A stretch of 64,000 bases of DNA from Marinobacter confluentis (GTDB lineage Bacteria > Pseudomonadota > Gammaproteobacteria > Pseudomonadales > Oleiphilaceae). The notes below the pieces were generated by a model, which ran no database searches, was not told where the DNA came from, and worked only from the letters and a program-made list of their open reading frames with translations. Position numbers and translations under genes: made by a program. Shown in pieces: positions 41,631-50,898 of this stretch. Where the stretch lies: contig NZ_SRPF01000007.1 in NCBI RefSeq assembly GCF_004785685.1, positions 1 to 64,000 of the forward strand, given 5' to 3'. Each line of letters starts with the position of its first letter. The first letter of the stretch is position 1.

Positions 41631-43565
41631 CTATTTGACCGCGGCCAGAAGATCGGTACGTTGGGTGTGTTCCCACCGGTTCCTGATTGACTGCAGAATC
41701 CCTTCCGCGTCCAGCCCGACTTCCTTCAACAGTTGACCATGTTTGCCATGATCAACAAAGGTGTCGGGCAGGCCCAGTTGCAATACCGGTTGCAGCAGAT
41801 TTCGACTGTTCAGGAACTCTGTGACGGCGCTGCCCGCGCCGCCGGCAATGGCATTCTCTTCCAGCGTTACCAGCAGGTCGTGTTTTTCGGCCAGCGCCAG
41901 AATCAGTTCCTCATCCAGCGGCTTCACAAAGCGCATGTCTGCGACTGTTGCGTCAAGCGCCGCTGCCGCCTCCAGGGCGGATGTCATCAGCGCGCCGAAG
42001 TTCAGGATGGCAATGCCAGAGCCTTCTCTTACCCGGCGTCCGCGGCCGATGGGCAGTGGCGCCAGTTCGGGCTCGATGTCAGCCCCCGGGCCGGTCCCGC
42101 GAGGGTATCGCACGGAGGCAGGCCCGTTATGCAGCATGCCGGTGTGAAGTAGCTGCCGGGTCTCATTCTCGTCCGAGGGCGTCATCACAACCATGTTCGG
42201 CACACAGCGCAGATAGCTGATATCGAAAGCACCTGCGTGAGTGGGGCCGTCTTCCCCAACCAGTCCGGCCCGGTCAATTGCAAAGAGCACATCGAGGTTC
42301 TGGATGGCAACGTCGTGAATCAGCTGGTCGTAGGCCCGCTGCAGGAAGGTGGAATAGATTGCGACTACCGGCTTGGCGCCGTCGCAGGCCAACCCGGCCG
42401 CCAGGGTAACGGAATGCTGTTCGGCAATGGCGACATCGAAATACCGGTCCGGGAAGCGTTTTGAAAAGGCCAGCAGATCTGACCCCTCGCACATGGCTGG
42501 CGTAATCCCCACAACCCGCTCGTCGGCTTCGGCGGCATCACAAAGCCACTGGCCGAATACATTGGCGTATTTCGGTTTCGAAGGCGCCGGCCTGACCGGT
42601 TCCGGTCTGGTCGGTGGCACCGGTTCGATTTTGTTGATCGCGTGGTAGCCAATGGGATCCGCTTCGGCGGGGGCAAAGCCTCTGCCCTTGGTGGTGACCA
42701 CATGCAGAAACTGCGGGCCATCCAGTTCCCGGATGTTTTCCAGCGTTTCCAGCAGCAACGGCAGGTCGTGGCCGTCAATGGGCCCGATGTAGTTGAAGCC
42801 CAGCTCCTCAAATAATGTGCCCGGCGAGATCATGCCCTTGAAATGTTCTTCGGTTTTCCGCGCCAGCGCCATCAGGTTCGGGGTACCCTGCAGAACCCGC
42901 TTGCTGCTGTCCCGAACCTGGTTGTAGGTGCGGCTTGCCAGCAACTTGGCAAAGTAGTTGTTCAGTCCGCCCACGTTCCGGGAAATCGACATATCGTTAT
43001 CGTTAAGAATGACCAGCATGTCAGCCCGCAGGTGGCCTGCGTGGTTGAGGGCCTCGAAAGCCATGCCGGCGGTCATCGCTCCATCACCGATCACTGCAAT
43101 ACTTTTGCGGCCGGTGTTCTGCATCCTCGATGCGATGGCCATGCCCAGTGCAGCGCTGATCGACGTGCTTGAGTGCCCCACGCCAAAGGTGTCGAATTCG
43201 CTTTCCGCCCGCTTTGGGAAACCCGCCAGGCCGCCCTGGCGGCGAATGGTATCCATTCGATTGCGACGGCCGGTCAGAATCTTGTGAGGGTAAGCCTGAT
43301 GGCCAACGTCCCATACCAGGCGGTCTTCTGGCGTGTTGAACACATAATGCAGCGCGACCGTCAGCTCCAGAACTCCCAGGCCGGCACCGAAGTGCCCGCC
43401 GGTCTGCCCGACCGACCATAGCAGAAACGCGCGCAGTTCTCGGGCCAGTTGGGTCAGCTGGTCCCCATGCAGCTCGCGAAGCTGAACTGGAGTGTCAATC
43501 CGGTCCAGCAGCGGGGTGTTGGGCCGCTGGGACGGGATTTCCTGAAACGTATATGGTTCGTGCAT
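41631..43565 (-). CDS. dxs: 1-deoxy-D-xylulose-5-phosphate synthase
   Basis: Dxs condenses pyruvate and glyceraldehyde 3-phosphate in a thiamine diphosphate-dependent reaction, the entry to the MEP isoprenoid pathway. The 644 residues show the N-terminal [18 protein letters not shown] (~60-77), thiamine-binding [18 protein letters not shown] (~157-174), and the transketolase-type [20 protein letters not shown]. The C-terminal domain has [16 protein letters not shown]. It follows ispA on the minus strand with a 139-base gap, completing xseB-ispA-dxs as in E. coli. Confidence 0.97.
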   Translation of the reverse strand: MHEPYTFQEIPSQRPNTPLLDRIDTPVQLRELHGDQLTQLARELRAFLLWSVGQTGGHFGAGLGVLELTVALHYVFNTPEDRLVWDVGHQAYPHKILTGRRNRMDTIRRQGGLAGFPKRAESEFDTFGVGHSSTSISAALGMAIASRMQNTGRKSIAVIGDGAMTAGMAFEALNHAGHLRADMLVILNDNDMSISRNVGGLNNYFAKLLASRTYNQVRDSSKRVLQGTPNLMALARKTEEHFKGMISPGTLFEELGFNYIGPIDGHDLPLLLETLENIRELDGPQFLHVVTTKGRGFAPAEADPIGYHAINKIEPVPPTRPEPVRPAPSKPKYANVFGQWLCDAAEADERVVGITPAMCEGSDLLAFSKRFPDRYFDVAIAEQHSVTLAAGLACDGAKPVVAIYSTFLQRAYDQLIHDVAIQNLDVLFAIDRAGLVGEDGPTHAGAFDISYLRCVPNMVVMTPSDENETRQLLHTGMLHNGPASVRYPRGTGPGADIEPELAPLPIGRGRRVREGSGIAILNFGALMTSALEAAAALDATVADMRFVKPLDEELILALAEKHDLLVTLEENAIAGGAGSAVTEFLNSRNLLQPVLQLGLPDTFVDHGKHGQLLKEVGLDAEGILQSIRNRWEHTQRTDLLAAVK

Positions 43566-43704
43566 CTACTCGGGTCTTTGTCGGGTGTCTCGAAATGTGA
43601 CAACTATTATAAGGGATGGGCGAGGCCTATTTCATGCCTGTGATACTTAACCATCCCTGGTTCCCAGTGTGCGCGTCTGGTCGGCTAACGATCAACCTGA
43701 CCGT

Positions 43705-44592
43705 TCAATAGGTGCGGGCAACAACGTAATCTGCCATGGCCCTCAGAACGTTGGCTTCGTTACCAAAGGATTCCAGACTGCCAAGGGCGTTTTTCAGCAA
43801 CCCTGCCAGATACTCGCGAGCCTGTTCCACGCCCATCAGTGACGGGTAGGTGGGCTTGCCCCTGGCCTGATCCGACCCCTGGGGTTTGCCGATCACCTGG
43901 GTGTCACCTTCTATGTCCAGCAGGTCGTCCTGAACCTGAAACGCGAGGCCCAGCGTGCGGGCGTAGCTGGTCAGGTCTTCAATCTGGCCGGGCCTGAGAT
44001 CGGGGGCTGTCAGGGCGCCAATTTTCACCGCCGCGACGATCAGTGCGCCGGTCTTGTGGCGGTGCATGGACTCCAGGTTCTCGATAGACAACTGCTTGCC
44101 GACGGATTCCAGGTCTATGGCCTGGCCCCTTACCATGCCCAGATGGCCGCTGCCTTTTGCCAGTTCGCGAACCATGGCCAGCCGGGTGTGATCAGTCAGG
44201 CCCGGGGCGTCAGCAAGCCAGTCGAAGGCCAGGGTCTGAAGGGCATCGCCAGCCAGAATTGCGGTTGCTTCATCAAAGGCGATGTGGGTTGTAGGCCTGC
44301 CCCGGCGCAGTTCGTCGTTGTCCATGGCCGGCAGATCATCGTGAATCAATGAATAGGCGTGGATCAGTTCGATGGCGCACCCGGGCACCAATGCCGCTTC
44401 GCCGGACTGTCCAACGGCCATGGCGGCAGCTTTGCACAGGGCGGGCCGAATGCGTTTGCCGCCGCCCAGAACGCTGTAGCTCATGGCATCCAGCAGTCTC
44501 GGCGAGCCGGATTCGGGCGCTGTCAGTCGGTGGGCGAGGATGGCGTCCACGTCTGTGCGGCATTGCTCAAGAAAGGTAGTGACGGCTTCCAT
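43705..44592 (-). CDS. ispA: (2E,6E)-farnesyl diphosphate synthase
   Basis: IspA makes farnesyl diphosphate, the precursor for undecaprenyl phosphate and ubiquinone side chains. The two aspartate-rich motifs are intact: DDLPAMDND (~84-92) and DDLLDIEGD (~218-226). The GGKRIRPALC segment (~46-55) binds isopentenyl diphosphate. The ATG used overlaps the xseB stop codon by one base (TGATG), which indicates translational coupling; a GTG one codon upstream is possible. It has 295 residues (E. coli 299). Confidence 0.96.
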   Translation of the reverse strand: MEAVTTFLEQCRTDVDAILAHRLTAPESGSPRLLDAMSYSVLGGGKRIRPALCKAAAMAVGQSGEAALVPGCAIELIHAYSLIHDDLPAMDNDELRRGRPTTHIAFDEATAILAGDALQTLAFDWLADAPGLTDHTRLAMVRELAKGSGHLGMVRGQAIDLESVGKQLSIENLESMHRHKTGALIVAAVKIGALTAPDLRPGQIEDLTSYARTLGLAFQVQDDLLDIEGDTQVIGKPQGSDQARGKPTYPSLMGVEQAREYLAGLLKNALGSLESFGNEANVLRAMADYVVARTY

Positions 44593-44846
44593 CACGCAGA
44601 ATCGTCAGGCGTGAACGGCCTGGTCTCCAGGGTTCCATCGCTGTTTTCTACCAGTTGATCGACCCGCTGCTCTGCTGTCTTTAGAGCCTGCTGGCATTCA
44701 CGGGTCAGCTTCACGCCACGTTCGAAGGCGGTCAGCGACTGCTCCAGTGACAGCTCGCCCCGCTCGAGATCGTTGACCAGCTTCTCGAGTTCATCCAATG
44801 ACTTTTCAAAGTCGGCAATGGACGCAGTGCTTTTTTCAGCGGCCAT
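44592..44846 (-). CDS. xseB: Exodeoxyribonuclease VII small subunit
   Basis: XseB is the small subunit of exonuclease VII, which degrades single-stranded DNA with XseA. The 84 residues form the usual helical hairpin: [20 protein letters not shown] (~13-32), [20 protein letters not shown] (~33-52), then [13 protein letters not shown]. The xseB-ispA-dxs order is conserved in gammaproteobacteria. xseA is not in the window. Confidence 0.95.
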   Translation of the reverse strand: MAAEKSTASIADFEKSLDELEKLVNDLERGELSLEQSLTAFERGVKLTRECQQALKTAEQRVDQLVENSDGTLETRPFTPDDSA

Positions 44847-44894
44847 ACGGGGCCTCCGGTTGTTCGCGGATTTGCGCGGGATTATATCAAAGCT

Positions 44895-45680
44895 TCAGGG
44901 GCTTCGCTGCCAGCGAAACCTCCTGTGTTCTGATTTTTCCGCATTCGGGCCGTAGCTTTGCTCCGTGACCATCATCTCGCCATGTCGACTGAGGCTGACA
45001 ATGGTCGTTGCCCTGGTGCCGTAGTCCTTGCTCTTGATAAATGGCGATGACAGGAAACGCTCGGTTTCAATCCCGACGCCAGTGTCCGGCAGTTGTTGGT
45101 CAGGAGCAGGGGTGGTGTCCTGAAGTTGGCCGACCAGGGTGTCGTGCAGTTGATCCGCCTGCGCGGCTGAGGTGCCCCGTAGCGCCTGATTCACTTCTGT
45201 TCGCAGTTTGAGTAACTTGGGCCAGGGAGTCTGCAGCAGATGGTTGCTGAGCCCGAAAATACCCCGGTGGATGTACCGGCCCGGATGGGCATCACGGTTA
45301 CTGAAATACCACCCACCACGGGAGTTCAACTGCACCAGGTTAAATCCCGCATACTGATTACGATCCGGTAACAGTGACCGCTGCAGTTCATCGGAACGGA
45401 GGTTTTGGGCCATTAGGGGAAGTTCTCCGCGGGACCGGGCTGCCGGCGCATCGCTGCTTTCCCGTACATTGGTGACCGCAGACACGACGCCATCGCGGCT
45501 GACCGCCAGCCAGGTTCCTCCCGACAGCAAGTCCCTGCCGGCCAGTACCTCAGCGCCGGCCAGGTCGCTCTGCCACCAGTCCATGCCGGCCGTGGGGCGC
45601 CGGAAAAACTCGTCGCGGTTGGCTGCCATCACCAGCGGAAACTCCGGATGCTGATTGACAGAAAATACGATCAGGCACAT
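44895..45680 (-). CDS. NRDE-family protein (TANGO2-like)
   Basis: The 261 residues start MCLIVF and contain AANRDEFFRRPT (~19-30), the NRDE motif that names the family, followed by GGTWLAVSRDG (~54-64) and the VTNVRE segment. The invariant Cys2 would be the nucleophile if the protein matures as an N-terminal-nucleophile hydrolase. Eukaryotic TANGO2 homologues are linked to Golgi organisation and lipid or heme handling; bacterial function is unknown. It lies upstream of xseB on the same strand with 48 bases between. Confidence 0.88.
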   Translation of the reverse strand: MCLIVFSVNQHPEFPLVMAANRDEFFRRPTAGMDWWQSDLAGAEVLAGRDLLSGGTWLAVSRDGVVSAVTNVRESSDAPAARSRGELPLMAQNLRSDELQRSLLPDRNQYAGFNLVQLNSRGGWYFSNRDAHPGRYIHRGIFGLSNHLLQTPWPKLLKLRTEVNQALRGTSAAQADQLHDTLVGQLQDTTPAPDQQLPDTGVGIETERFLSSPFIKSKDYGTRATTIVSLSRHGEMMVTEQSYGPNAEKSEHRRFRWQRSP

Positions 45681-45761
45681 GCAGGTACGTCTTCCGAGTG
45701 AACAAAACAGCGTCGATGTGTATCATACCAGCCTCTGATTTCCGGGTGCACGGCCTGAACG

Positions 45762-46556
45762 ATGACGCTGATACTTCTGATTGCTCTGTACCTTGTTCTG
45801 GGCGCGGTAGCGGGGACCCTTGCGGGCCTGTTCGGCATCGGCGGCGGCCTGGTCATTGTCCCGGTGCTGATTTTCAGTGCTGAACTCCAGGGTTTCAGCC
45901 ATGAGGTTGCTGCCCATCTGGCAGTCGGCACCTCACTGGCGACGATCGTGTTTACCTCGATCAGTTCGATCCGGTCCCATCATCAGCACAAGGCCGTAAA
46001 CTGGGCTATTGTCCGGTCGATGGGTGTCGGGATCGTAGTGGGTGCCTTGCTGGGCGCTGTGACCGCTGCAATGCTGTCCGGTGCCTCGTTGCAGCTGATC
46101 ATTGGTATATTTGTCATCGTTATGGCGGTGAAGATGCTTTTGGATATCAATCCGAAACCGGGTCGCGATTTACCTGGGCGGGTTGGGCTGGGGGTAGCTG
46201 GAACAGGCATCGGTTGGGCCTCAGCACTGTTCGGTATTGGCGGTGGCACGCTGACGGTTCCGTTTCTCAGCTGGTGCAATGTTCGAATGCAGAACGCGGT
46301 TGGGACCTCTGCGGCCTGCGGATTTCCCATTGCGTTTGCCGGCGCTCTGGCCAATGTGGCGACCGGATGGAATCATCCGGAATTGCCGCCACTGAGCGCG
46401 GGTTTTATTTATCTGCCGGCATTTGCCGGCATTGTGGTTGCCAGTATGCTGTTCGCTAGTGTTGGTGCAAGCCTCGCTCACAGGCTGGATGCCCGCTTGC
46501 TCAAAAAGGCGTTTGCCATATTTCTCATTCTGGTGGGAATCCGGTTTCTGATCTGA
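45762..46556 (+). CDS. TauE/SafE-family sulfite/organosulfur exporter-like permease
   Basis: The 264 residues have about eight membrane helices in two repeats. The family motif GLFGIGGGLVIVPVL (~22-36) recurs in the second half as ALFGIGGGTLTVPFL (~152-166), the typical internal duplication of TauE/SafE (DUF81). Members have been linked to export of sulfite, sulfoacetate or related anions, but the substrate cannot be told from sequence. It is divergent from the NRDE gene with an 81-base shared gap, and lgt follows after 34 bases. Confidence 0.9.
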   Translation: MTLILLIALYLVLGAVAGTLAGLFGIGGGLVIVPVLIFSAELQGFSHEVAAHLAVGTSLATIVFTSISSIRSHHQHKAVNWAIVRSMGVGIVVGALLGAVTAAMLSGASLQLIIGIFVIVMAVKMLLDINPKPGRDLPGRVGLGVAGTGIGWASALFGIGGGTLTVPFLSWCNVRMQNAVGTSAACGFPIAFAGALANVATGWNHPELPPLSAGFIYLPAFAGIVVASMLFASVGASLAHRLDARLLKKAFAIFLILVGIRFLI

Positions 46557-46590
46557 CCCATGACGTTATTCACTGAGCCTGGAGTTACTG

Positions 46591-47379
46591 ATGTTGCAGC
46601 ACCCACAGATTGATCCGGTCGCCATTTCTCTGGGGCCGTTGAAGGTCCACTGGTACGGGTTGACCTACCTGGTGGGCTTCCTGGCCGGCTGGTGGCTGGG
46701 CAGACTGCGGGCGCGCAAACCCGGTTCTCCCATCACCGAGGTTCAGATGGGAGACCTGCTGTTTTACCTGGCGTTGGGCGTCATTCTGGGCGGCCGCTTC
46801 GGCTATGTAGTGTTTTACAACTTTCATGCGTTTATCGCTGACCCGCTTTGGCTGTTCCGGGTCTGGGAAGGCGGCATGGCGTTCCATGGCGGCTTGCTGG
46901 GCGTCATCTTCGCCATGTGGTGGTACGGTCGGAAAATTGATCGAGGCTTCTGGCAACTGGCGGATTTCGTTGCGCCACTGGTGCCGGTGGGTCTGGGTGC
47001 TGGCCGCATCGGCAACTTTATTAACGGCGAACTCTGGGGCAAGCCCACGGACGTCGCCTGGGGCATGGTATTCCGCACCGCCCCGGATTCCCTGGCCCGT
47101 CACCCATCACAGCTTTACCAGTTTGCGCTTGAAGGCGTGGCGCTGTTCGTGATTCTCTGGTGGTTTTCAGCGAAACCACGACCCAGAATGGCGGTGTCCG
47201 GCCTGTTCCTGGCGCTTTACGGAACCTTCCGCTTCCTGGTGGAATTCGTCCGGATGCCGGACCCACAGCTTGGCTATCTTGCTTTTGACTGGCTGACCAT
47301 GGGGCAGGTGTTGTCCTTCCCGATGATCCTCGCCGGCGCCGGCCTGATGTTTATTGCCTATCGGAGAAACGCCGAATGA
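46591..47379 (+). CDS. lgt: Prolipoprotein diacylglyceryl transferase
   Basis: Lgt transfers diacylglycerol from phosphatidylglycerol to the lipobox cysteine of prolipoproteins, such as LpoA in this window. It is an inner-membrane enzyme with seven helices in 262 residues. Signatures are [19 protein letters not shown] (~18-36), [11 protein letters not shown] (~97-107) and the catalytic-region motif [16 protein letters not shown] (~138-153). Its end overlaps thyA by four bases (ATGA); lgt-thyA pairing is the rule in gammaproteobacteria. Confidence 0.97.
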   Translation: MLQHPQIDPVAISLGPLKVHWYGLTYLVGFLAGWWLGRLRARKPGSPITEVQMGDLLFYLALGVILGGRFGYVVFYNFHAFIADPLWLFRVWEGGMAFHGGLLGVIFAMWWYGRKIDRGFWQLADFVAPLVPVGLGAGRIGNFINGELWGKPTDVAWGMVFRTAPDSLARHPSQLYQFALEGVALFVILWWFSAKPRPRMAVSGLFLALYGTFRFLVEFVRMPDPQLGYLAFDWLTMGQVLSFPMILAGAGLMFIAYRRNAE

Positions 47380-48215
47380 AAGCCTACCTTGACCTGATGC
47401 AGGATGTCGTCGACAACGGATTCAACAAAGGCGACCGCACGGGTGTTGGCACCCGCTCCGTTTTCGGCCGCCAGTTGAGGTTCAACCTGCAGGACGGCTT
47501 TCCCCTGGTCACCACCAAGAAAGTCCACCTTCGCAGCATCATCTACGAACTGCTGTGGTTCCTGCGCGGTTCCACAGACAATACCTGGCTGACCGAGCGC
47601 AAGGTCTCCATCTGGAACGAGTGGGCGCTGGAAAACGGCGATCTTGGCCCGATCTACGGCAAACAGTGGCGAAGCTGGCAGTGCCCGAACGGCGAGGTGG
47701 TTGACCAGATCAGCGACGTCATCGAGCAGATAAAAACCAAGCCCAATTCCCGCCGGTTAATCGTCTCCGCCTGGAACCCGGCCGAACTGCCCGACGAATC
47801 CATCGGCCCCCAGGACAACGTCCGCGAGGGTCGGATGGCTCTGGCCCCGTGCCACTGCCTGTTCCAGTTCTACGTCGCCGACGGCAAGCTGTCATGCCAG
47901 CTTTATCAGCGCAGCGCTGACCTATTTCTGGGTGTGCCGTTCAACATCGCATCCTACGCCTTGCTGACCCACATGATTGCCCAGCAGTGTGATCTGGACG
48001 TAGGGGAGTTTGTCCACACTTTCGGCGACTGCCATCTGTACCAGAACCACCTGACCGATGAGATCGTCTTCGAGCAACTCAAACGCGAACCCCGAGCGCT
48101 GCCGGAACTGGTCATCAAACGTAAGCCTGGGAGCATCTTTGACTACGAACTCGAGGACTTCGAGTTTGTCGGCTATGAGCCTTATCCTGGGATTAAGGCG
48201 CCTATTGCTATTTGA
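47376..48215 (+). CDS. thyA: Thymidylate synthase
   Basis: ThyA methylates dUMP to dTMP using methylene-tetrahydrofolate, leaving dihydrofolate for FolA downstream. The 279 residues are slightly longer than E. coli (264) because of an insertion around [13 protein letters not shown] (~147-159). The catalytic cysteine is in [12 protein letters not shown] (~158-169). [19 protein letters not shown] and [13 protein letters not shown] are family signatures. It overlaps lgt by four bases. Two large palindromes lie between it and folA. Confidence 0.97.
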   Translation: MKAYLDLMQDVVDNGFNKGDRTGVGTRSVFGRQLRFNLQDGFPLVTTKKVHLRSIIYELLWFLRGSTDNTWLTERKVSIWNEWALENGDLGPIYGKQWRSWQCPNGEVVDQISDVIEQIKTKPNSRRLIVSAWNPAELPDESIGPQDNVREGRMALAPCHCLFQFYVADGKLSCQLYQRSADLFLGVPFNIASYALLTHMIAQQCDLDVGEFVHTFGDCHLYQNHLTDEIVFEQLKREPRALPELVIKRKPGSIFDYELEDFEFVGYEPYPGIKAPIAI

Positions 48216-48253
48216 CCGTTGGCTTGGGTACCGGCCCTCAGGTTTCGGGGGCT

Positions 48254-48369
48254 GCAGGGCAGTGGAAGGGGGCTTCAGAAAACCGCTCCTTGCGGCACAT
48301 CCATGTGGCGCTTGGGCTCCGCCATCCATGGCTCCGCACATTTTCTGAAGCCCCCTTCCACTGCCCTGC
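48254..48369 (-). ncRNA. TwoAYGGAY-like RNA element, copy 1 (minus orientation)
   Basis: A perfect 29-bp inverted repeat (48254-48282 with 48341-48369) encloses a 58-base core. Read on the minus strand, the core contains two small hairpins with ATGGAT at their tips: GCCA-TGGA-TGGC (+ coordinates 48321-48332) and CACA-TGGA-TGTG (48296-48307). Two AYGGAY hexamers in terminal loops on a shared basal stem match what I recall of the TwoAYGGAY motif, a bioinformatically found bacterial RNA of unknown function. No T-run follows, so a simple terminator is unlikely. Expression is unproven. Confidence 0.7.
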
Positions 48370-48502
48370 GTTCCAACTTACGAGATAGAATTTCTCAACG
48401 AGTATAGTTAACGCGCCGGTTTTGTCTTGAATGAAGACGGCAATCTATTTCCCTCAATGGTCATTGTGGTTTTTGGAAAAGCGATCACTGAGTTGAGCCG
48501 CG
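48370..48502. other. Spacer between the two palindromic elements
   Basis: This 133-base stretch is AT-rich and has no gene. TATAGT (+, 48403-48408) and TATACT (-, 48406-48401) overlap, next to a GTTAAC palindrome, which could be divergent -10 elements facing outward to the two elements. No strong -35 is seen in either direction, so promoter activity is speculative. Confidence 0.3.
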
Positions 48503-48608
48503 AAAGGGCGGGTAGGTGCTTTCAAAAATGTGCGGAGCCATGGATGGCGGAGCCCAAGCGCACACGGATGTGCTTGTAGCGTTTTTTGAAAGCACCTACC
48601 CGCCCTTT
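48503..48608 (+). ncRNA. TwoAYGGAY-like RNA element, copy 2 (plus orientation)
   Basis: A perfect 26-bp inverted repeat (48503-48528 with 48583-48608) encloses a 54-base core whose first 33 bases are identical to the minus-strand core of copy 1. Two tip hairpins are present: GCCA-TGGA-TGGC (48537-48548) and GCACA-CGGA-TGTGC (48560-48573), presenting ATGGAT and ACGGAT. The basal arms differ from copy 1 in sequence although both share the GGGC...GCTT-CA-AAAA pattern. The folA start is 63 bases downstream, so this element lies in the folA leader if transcription begins upstream. Confidence 0.72.
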
Positions 48609-48671
48609 TGCAAGCCCCCAAGTCCCGAGGGCTAAAAAAAGATCAAAACTCCCAAGCAAGAGGACAAAACA

Positions 48672-49187
48672 TTGAGAAAGGCCCTCATAGTAGCCATGTC
48701 CCAGAACCGGGTTATAGGCCGCAATAACAAACTGCCGTGGTATCTGCCTGGAGATCTGAAGTACTTCAAGCAGGCCACCATGGGAAAGCCGATCATTATG
48801 GGGCGGAAAACCTGGGATTCTATTGGCAGGCCGCTGCCAGGGCGGATGAACGTGGTTATTTCGCGGAATCCGGACTGGGAAGCGCCGGCTGGCACTGTTG
48901 CCGCCAGATCGCTGGAAGAGGCACTGGTGAAAGCCGAGGCTCAGGCAGAAATCGAAGACGGGGAAGAGGTAATGATCATTGGTGGCGGGCAGATCTATGC
49001 TGAAGCCCTGCCAATGGTGGACAGAATTTACGTTACCCTGGTCCACGCCGAGGTGGAAGGCGATGCATTCTTTCCGGAAGTGAACTGGGAAGAGTGGGAA
49101 GAAATCGGACGGGAGGATTTCTCCGCGTCCGATAACAATCCCTACGACTACAGTTTCGTAGTCTATCAGCGGCCAACAGCCGGCTGA
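48672..49187 (+). CDS. folA: Dihydrofolate reductase
   Basis: FolA reduces dihydrofolate made by ThyA back to tetrahydrofolate; it is the trimethoprim target. The 171 residues show VIGRNNKLPWYLPGDLKYF (~15-33), IIMGRKTWDSIGRPLPGR (~42-59) and IIGGGQIYAEAL (~100-111). The start is a TTG, preceded by AGAGGAC nine bases upstream; the first internal ATG would remove the essential first beta strand. Its stop codon abuts the stop codon of the convergent helicase gene with no base between. Confidence 0.95.
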   Translation: MRKALIVAMSQNRVIGRNNKLPWYLPGDLKYFKQATMGKPIIMGRKTWDSIGRPLPGRMNVVISRNPDWEAPAGTVAARSLEEALVKAEAQAEIEDGEEVMIIGGGQIYAEALPMVDRIYVTLVHAEVEGDAFFPEVNWEEWEEIGREDFSASDNNPYDYSFVVYQRPTAG

Positions 49188-50702
49188 TTAATCCCTGCGG
49201 GGCGGGCGTTTGCCGGCTGGCTTGCCGCCGCCCTTACCACCTTTGCCGGGTGCTTTGCCCTTATAGCCGCCGCCGGGACCGCCGGGGCCTTTTCTGAAGT
49301 TGCCCTTGCGAGGTCCACCCGGGCGACCGCCCTTGTTGTCGCGGCGAGGTGGCGCGTTGGCAGAGATTTCCGGAAGTGCCTCGGGCTGCTCCAGCGGCAT
49401 GGTGCCGGGTTGGATCGCCTCCATCCAGCAGGCCAGTGCGCCGGCTACCATGGCGATATCCATTTCGTTGCGCTCGGCAATTTCGTCCAGCAGGCCCATG
49501 GCTTTTGCGAGTTTGCCGTCTTCGGCAAAGGCCAGAAGCTGGGTTTCAAACTGCTGTTCCCGCATTTTCTTCAGTTCAACCGGCGAAGGCAGCTGGTAGG
49601 CTTCCATCGGCGAGTTGGTGGCGCGCTCCAGAGTGCGCAGCCAGCTGCGTTCCCGGGGCGTTACCAGCAGGATAGCCTTGCCATTGCGGCCCGCACGACC
49701 GGTACGGCCGACACGGTGAATATAGGCTTCCGTGTCATAAGGAACATCGTAATTGATGACGTGGGTGATCCGGGACACGTCCAGGCCTCGGGCTGCCACG
49801 TCGGTCGCCACGATGATGTCTTTTTTGCCGCTTTTCAGGTCTTCAACGGTCATTTCCCGCTGGCGCTGGTTCAGGTCGCCGTTCAGCGGTGCCACAGCAT
49901 GGCCGCGGGCAGAAAGTTTTTCAGCCAGCAGGGTGGTTTCCGCCTTGGTGCGCACGAAAATAATTGCGCCATCAATGGGCTCCACCTCAAGGATGCGGGT
50001 CAGAGCGTCCAGCTTGCGTTCGGCGTACACCGGCAACACGAACTGGGAAATACGCTCAACCGTTCGGGTCTCGCTCTCGATTCTCACTTCCACTGCATCT
50101 TTCAGATAGGTCTGGGCGACCTTCTTGATCTGAGCCGGCATGGTGGCCGAGAAAAGCGCGCGCTGGCAGTTGGGCGGTGTTTTGGCGAGGATCGCCTCGA
50201 CATCATCAATAAAGCCCATGCGCAGCATTTCATCGGCTTCATCCAGTACCAGAGCCTTGAGGCTACCCAGTTTCAGGGTACCTTTACGCAGGTGGTCCAG
50301 CATGCGCCCTGGTGTGCCCACAATCACCTGTGCGCCGCGCTTCAGGCCCTTGATCTGGGGGTGAAAATCCTGACCGCCATAAATGGGCAGTACATGGAAG
50401 TTGCGGAACTTGCTGGCGTAGGTGGTAAACGCCTCGGCAACCTGTATTGCCAGCTCACGCGTGGGGGCCAGTACCAGAATCTGCGGCTCCATCAGGGAGG
50501 CGTCGATACGGCTCAACAGCGGCAGGGCAAAAGCGCCGGTTTTACCGGTACCGGTCTGCGCCACGCCCAGAAGATTTTTGCCAGCCAGTAACGCAGGGAT
50601 GGTTTGCGCCTGGATGGGTGAAGGTTTTTCATAGCCGACGGCTGCAACGGCTTCAAGCACTGCTGCATCGAGGCCGAGTTCGGCAAAGGTCAAATCAGAC
50701 AT
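49188..50702 (-). CDS. deaD: DEAD-box ATP-dependent RNA helicase (DeaD/CsdA-like)
   Basis: The protein is an RNA helicase likely to act in ribosome assembly and cold adaptation. Helicase motifs are all visible: the Q motif region YEKPSPIQAQTIPALLAGKN (~24-43), motif I AQTGTGKTG (~48-56), motif II LDEADEML, motif III SAT, and motif VI HRVGRTGRAGR. The C-terminus is shorter than E. coli CsdA (504 against 629 residues) and ends in a low-complexity Gly/Arg/Lys/Pro tail of about 60 residues that probably binds RNA. The exact subfamily (DeaD or another DEAD protein) is less certain than the fold. Confidence 0.9.
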   Translation of the reverse strand: MSDLTFAELGLDAAVLEAVAAVGYEKPSPIQAQTIPALLAGKNLLGVAQTGTGKTGAFALPLLSRIDASLMEPQILVLAPTRELAIQVAEAFTTYASKFRNFHVLPIYGGQDFHPQIKGLKRGAQVIVGTPGRMLDHLRKGTLKLGSLKALVLDEADEMLRMGFIDDVEAILAKTPPNCQRALFSATMPAQIKKVAQTYLKDAVEVRIESETRTVERISQFVLPVYAERKLDALTRILEVEPIDGAIIFVRTKAETTLLAEKLSARGHAVAPLNGDLNQRQREMTVEDLKSGKKDIIVATDVAARGLDVSRITHVINYDVPYDTEAYIHRVGRTGRAGRNGKAILLVTPRERSWLRTLERATNSPMEAYQLPSPVELKKMREQQFETQLLAFAEDGKLAKAMGLLDEIAERNEMDIAMVAGALACWMEAIQPGTMPLEQPEALPEISANAPPRRDNKGGRPGGPRKGNFRKGPGGPGGGYKGKAPGKGGKGGGKPAGKRPPRRD

Positions 50703-50898
50703 TCATGTTCTCGGAATTCAGAGGGTAGGGCATTGCCTGGCAATGCGTGTTGTGGGCGGCAGTATAACTGTTTTGTTGTTGTTTTTATATCCAAATCGCT
50801 CAGCCCCCATAGGTACTTGTTCCGCAGGCAGTTGCGCCGGTCTGAAAGTTTGGGCAAGCTTTCGGCTAATTCGAATAGGATGCTAATGAGGCGGACCG

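Noticed and set aside
48254..48608. Reading the two palindromes as a CRISPR array, attC integron sites or a miniature transposon
   Set aside because: There are only two copies in opposite orientation, no regular spacers, no GTTRRRY-type core sites, no flanking target duplication and no nearby integrase, cas or transposase gene.
49410..50591. 393-codon open frame on the plus strand opposite the DEAD-box helicase
   Set aside because: It is the complement of a well-supported helicase gene, matches no family and has His/Gln-rich composition typical of antisense frames in GC-rich genes.
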